A stretch of DNA of 64,000 nt, from the NCBI GenBank assembly GCA_022316685.1, contig JAKJHU010001862.1, forward strand, positions 1 through 64,000, read 5' to 3'. Positions 61,977 through 64,000 of this stretch are shown here, piece after piece; within the stretch, counting starts at the first letter, position 1; each line of letters starts with the position of its first letter. Origin of the DNA: Progne subis subis. Taxonomy: Eukaryota > Chordata > Aves > Passeriformes > Hirundinidae. Under the pieces are notes generated by a model. The model made no database searches, was not told where the DNA came from, and was given only the letters and a program-made list of their open reading frames with translations. A program made the position numbers and the translations under genes.

Positions 61977-63203
61977 GGGACACTCCTGGGACACTCCCTG
62001 GGACATTCCTGGGACAATCCCTGGAACACTCCTGGGACAATCCCTGGGACACTCCTGGGACACTCCTGGGACACTCCTGGGACAATCCCTGGGACAGTCC
62101 TGGGACACTCCCTGGGATATTCCTGGGACAATCCCTGGGACATTCCTGGGACACTCCTGGGACACTCCTGGGACAATCCCTGGGACATTCCTGGGACAAT
62201 CCCTGGAACACTCCTGGGACAATCCCTGGGACACTCCTGGGACACTCCCTGGGACATTCCTGGGACAATCCCTGGAACACTCCTGGGACAATCCCTGGGA
62301 CACTCCTGGGACACTCCCTGGGATATTCCTGGGACAATCCCTGGGACACTTCTGGGACAATCCCTGGGACACTCCTGGGACACTCCTGGGACACTCCTGG
62401 GACACTCCTGGGACAATCCCTGGGACAATCCCTGGGACAGTCCTGGGACACTCCCTGGGACAATCCCTGGGACATTCCTGGGACACTCCTGGGACACTCC
62501 TGGGACATTCCTGGGACACTCCTGGGACACTCCTGGGACAATCCCTGGGACAATCCCTGGGACAGTCCTGGGACACTCCCTGGGACAATCCCTGGGACAT
62601 TCCTGGGACACTCCTGGGACACTCCTGGGACACTCCTGGGACACTCCCTGGGACACTCCTGAGACACTCACTGGGACACTCCTGGGACACTCCTGGGGAC
62701 AATCCCTGGGACACTCCTGGGACACTCCTGGGACACTCCTGGGGACAATCCCTGGGACACTCCTGGGACATTCCTGGGACACTCCTGGGACACTCCTGGG
62801 ACACTCCCTGGGACACTCCTGAGACACTCCCTGGGACACTTCTGGGACACTCCTGGGACACTCCTGAGACACTCCCTGGGACACTCACTGGGACACTCCT
62901 GGGACACTCCTGGGACACTCCTGGGACAATCCCTGGGACAGTCCTGGGACACTCCCTGGGACACTCCTGGGACACTCCTGGGGACAATCCCTGGGACACT
63001 TCTGGGACAATCCCTGGGACACTCCTGGGCCACTCCCTGGGACAATCCCTGGGACAGTCCTGGGACACTCCCTGGGACACTCCTGGGACACTCCTGGGGA
63101 CACTCCTGGGACACTCCTGGGACAATCCCTGGGACACTCCTGGGACAATCCCTGGGACACTCCCTGGGACACTCCTGGGACAATCCCTGGGACACTCCCT
63201 GGG
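61977..63203. repeat. 11/12-bp array (CTGGGACACTC / CTGGGACAATCC)
   Basis: About 1.2 kb of an 11-bp unit, CTGGGACACTC, mixed with 12-bp CTGGGACAATCC and with CATTC, CAGTC and CACTTC variants. Over 100 units. Long frames on both strands (494-605 codons, reading as Pro-Gly-Thr or Val-Pro-Gly-Val-Ser) are artefacts of stop-free units, even where one starts with ATG and joins unique sequence. Confidence 0.97.
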
Positions 63204-64000
63204 CCGGGCGTGGAGAGGGGCCCATCCCCAGGATCACCACAGACACTTCCCAACGCGCTGCTCCTTGCTCTGGCTCTGTCAATCGCTGCAGACGCTGCCT
63301 TTGCTACCTCGGGTATAACGAAATACAAACGCTACACCTCGTTAAAGGATGTGAGGCAGGGGCCGTGCTTGTGACACAGCGTGAAAGATGAAGGAATTTA
63401 TTAGCAACATTTTTAAGTGCACTGTCGTATTCTGGCATTTTTTATTTTTTTTTTTTAAACCCTAAATAATAGAAATAGTTTCAAGTTCCCACAAAGAGAC
63501 ATCGTGGTACTGGAACTGTAGGGGTGCCAAGGAACTAAAATCAGTTTGCTGCCCTCAGCTCAGTTCTCCTCCCGTACTGCTTCTTCCAAAGGGATTTTTG
63601 CCTCTAGAAGCCATTTCAGAGTGGGAACAGGGGCCGTGGTGCCTTTTTTTGGGGGGAGCAGAGGGCTGTGGCACCCTTCTTTGTGGGATAACGCTGCCAG
63701 GGTGAACCTGTGCCAGGTGAACCCGTGTGCCCAGTGGCTCAGCCCCGCTCACAGCGAGCTCCCTCTGAGGAGCAGGGAGCACAAGGAAATGCCCCCTCCT
63801 GCCTTGCCCGAGCGGCAGCGGGGATGCAGCCCCAGAGCCACCGGCAGAGCCCCTCCGATCCTGCGGCCCCAGGCTCCGGGAAACACCAACAAACCCCGCT
63901 GGCCACGCTCAGAGCAGGGCTGCGGCCTCAGGCAGCACCTGGCAGTGCTCTGTCACACCGTGGGACACCTCTGCTGCTCTCCGGGCCGCTCACCGGGAGT
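63204..64000. other. Single-copy spacer to window end
   Basis: Unique sequence, AT-rich at 63310-63480 with a short T run near 63449, then GC-rich to the end. No gene recognised. Confidence 0.5.

Noticed and set aside
61320..63318. Elastin- or collagen-like frames of about 500-600 codons (Pro-Gly-Val-Ser)
   Set aside because: They are translations of an 11/12-bp repeat in several phases. No splice sites, signal peptide or flanking domain support a gene.

Overview
The window looks like avian nuclear DNA, probably from a songbird, and I find no convincing protein-coding gene in it. The bird assignment rests on about 15 fragments of CR1 LINEs with the typical avian CR1 3' region (CCAAGGCCAGGTTGGACACT, ACTGGGTGGGATTTAAGG and their complements), on several families of solo retroviral LTRs, and on the absence of mammalian-type SINEs. 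'Songbird' is an inference from remembered LTR families and is less certain.

Layout. About 14 kb (over a fifth) is tandem-repeat DNA in about 20 separate, mostly unrelated arrays: 1-640, 984-1924, 5067-5583, 6258-7205, 8794-9925 (three arrays), 12438-13270, 21083-21322, 22067-23287, 24745-25466, 33109-33605, 35268-36085, 38216-38471, 39340-40530, 40821-41033, 42258-42481, 51180-52850, 59146-59945 and 61977-63203. Unit lengths run from 4 to 80 bp. Most arrays are GC-rich with G-rich and C-rich strands clearly separated, and most units lack stops, so they produce long spurious open frames on both strands.

Dispersed elements. Six solo LTRs of one family, about 390 bp each, lie at 16338, 27957, 31423, 45632, 54115 and 56512. 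Four have perfect 6-bp target-site duplications, one has a 5/6 match and one is degenerate; five of six share one orientation. A different 544-bp solo LTR at 49972-50515 also has a perfect 6-bp duplication. Further LTR-like segments lie at 3180, 19837, 41083, 44655 and 50525. One minisatellite (42258-42481) sits inside a CR1 copy and another (33109-33605) starts at the 3' end of a CR1 copy, so the origin of some arrays can be read from the sequence.

The rest is single-copy spacer. It alternates between AT-rich blocks (for example 24060-24660, 53020-53340, 57640-58437), which are candidates for conserved non-coding elements, and CpG-richer blocks (6060-6250, 13920-14110, 31860-32160, 36086-36330, 58640-59060, 60850-61150). 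One short open frame with a transmembrane segment and a good splice donor (29229-29393) is the only coding-like signal I would follow up. A 100-N assembly gap lies at 58438-58537. The setting fits a gene-poor, repeat-rich region, possibly subtelomeric or an intron or desert near a regulatory locus; the sequence alone does not decide this. There is no operon or pathway to describe.
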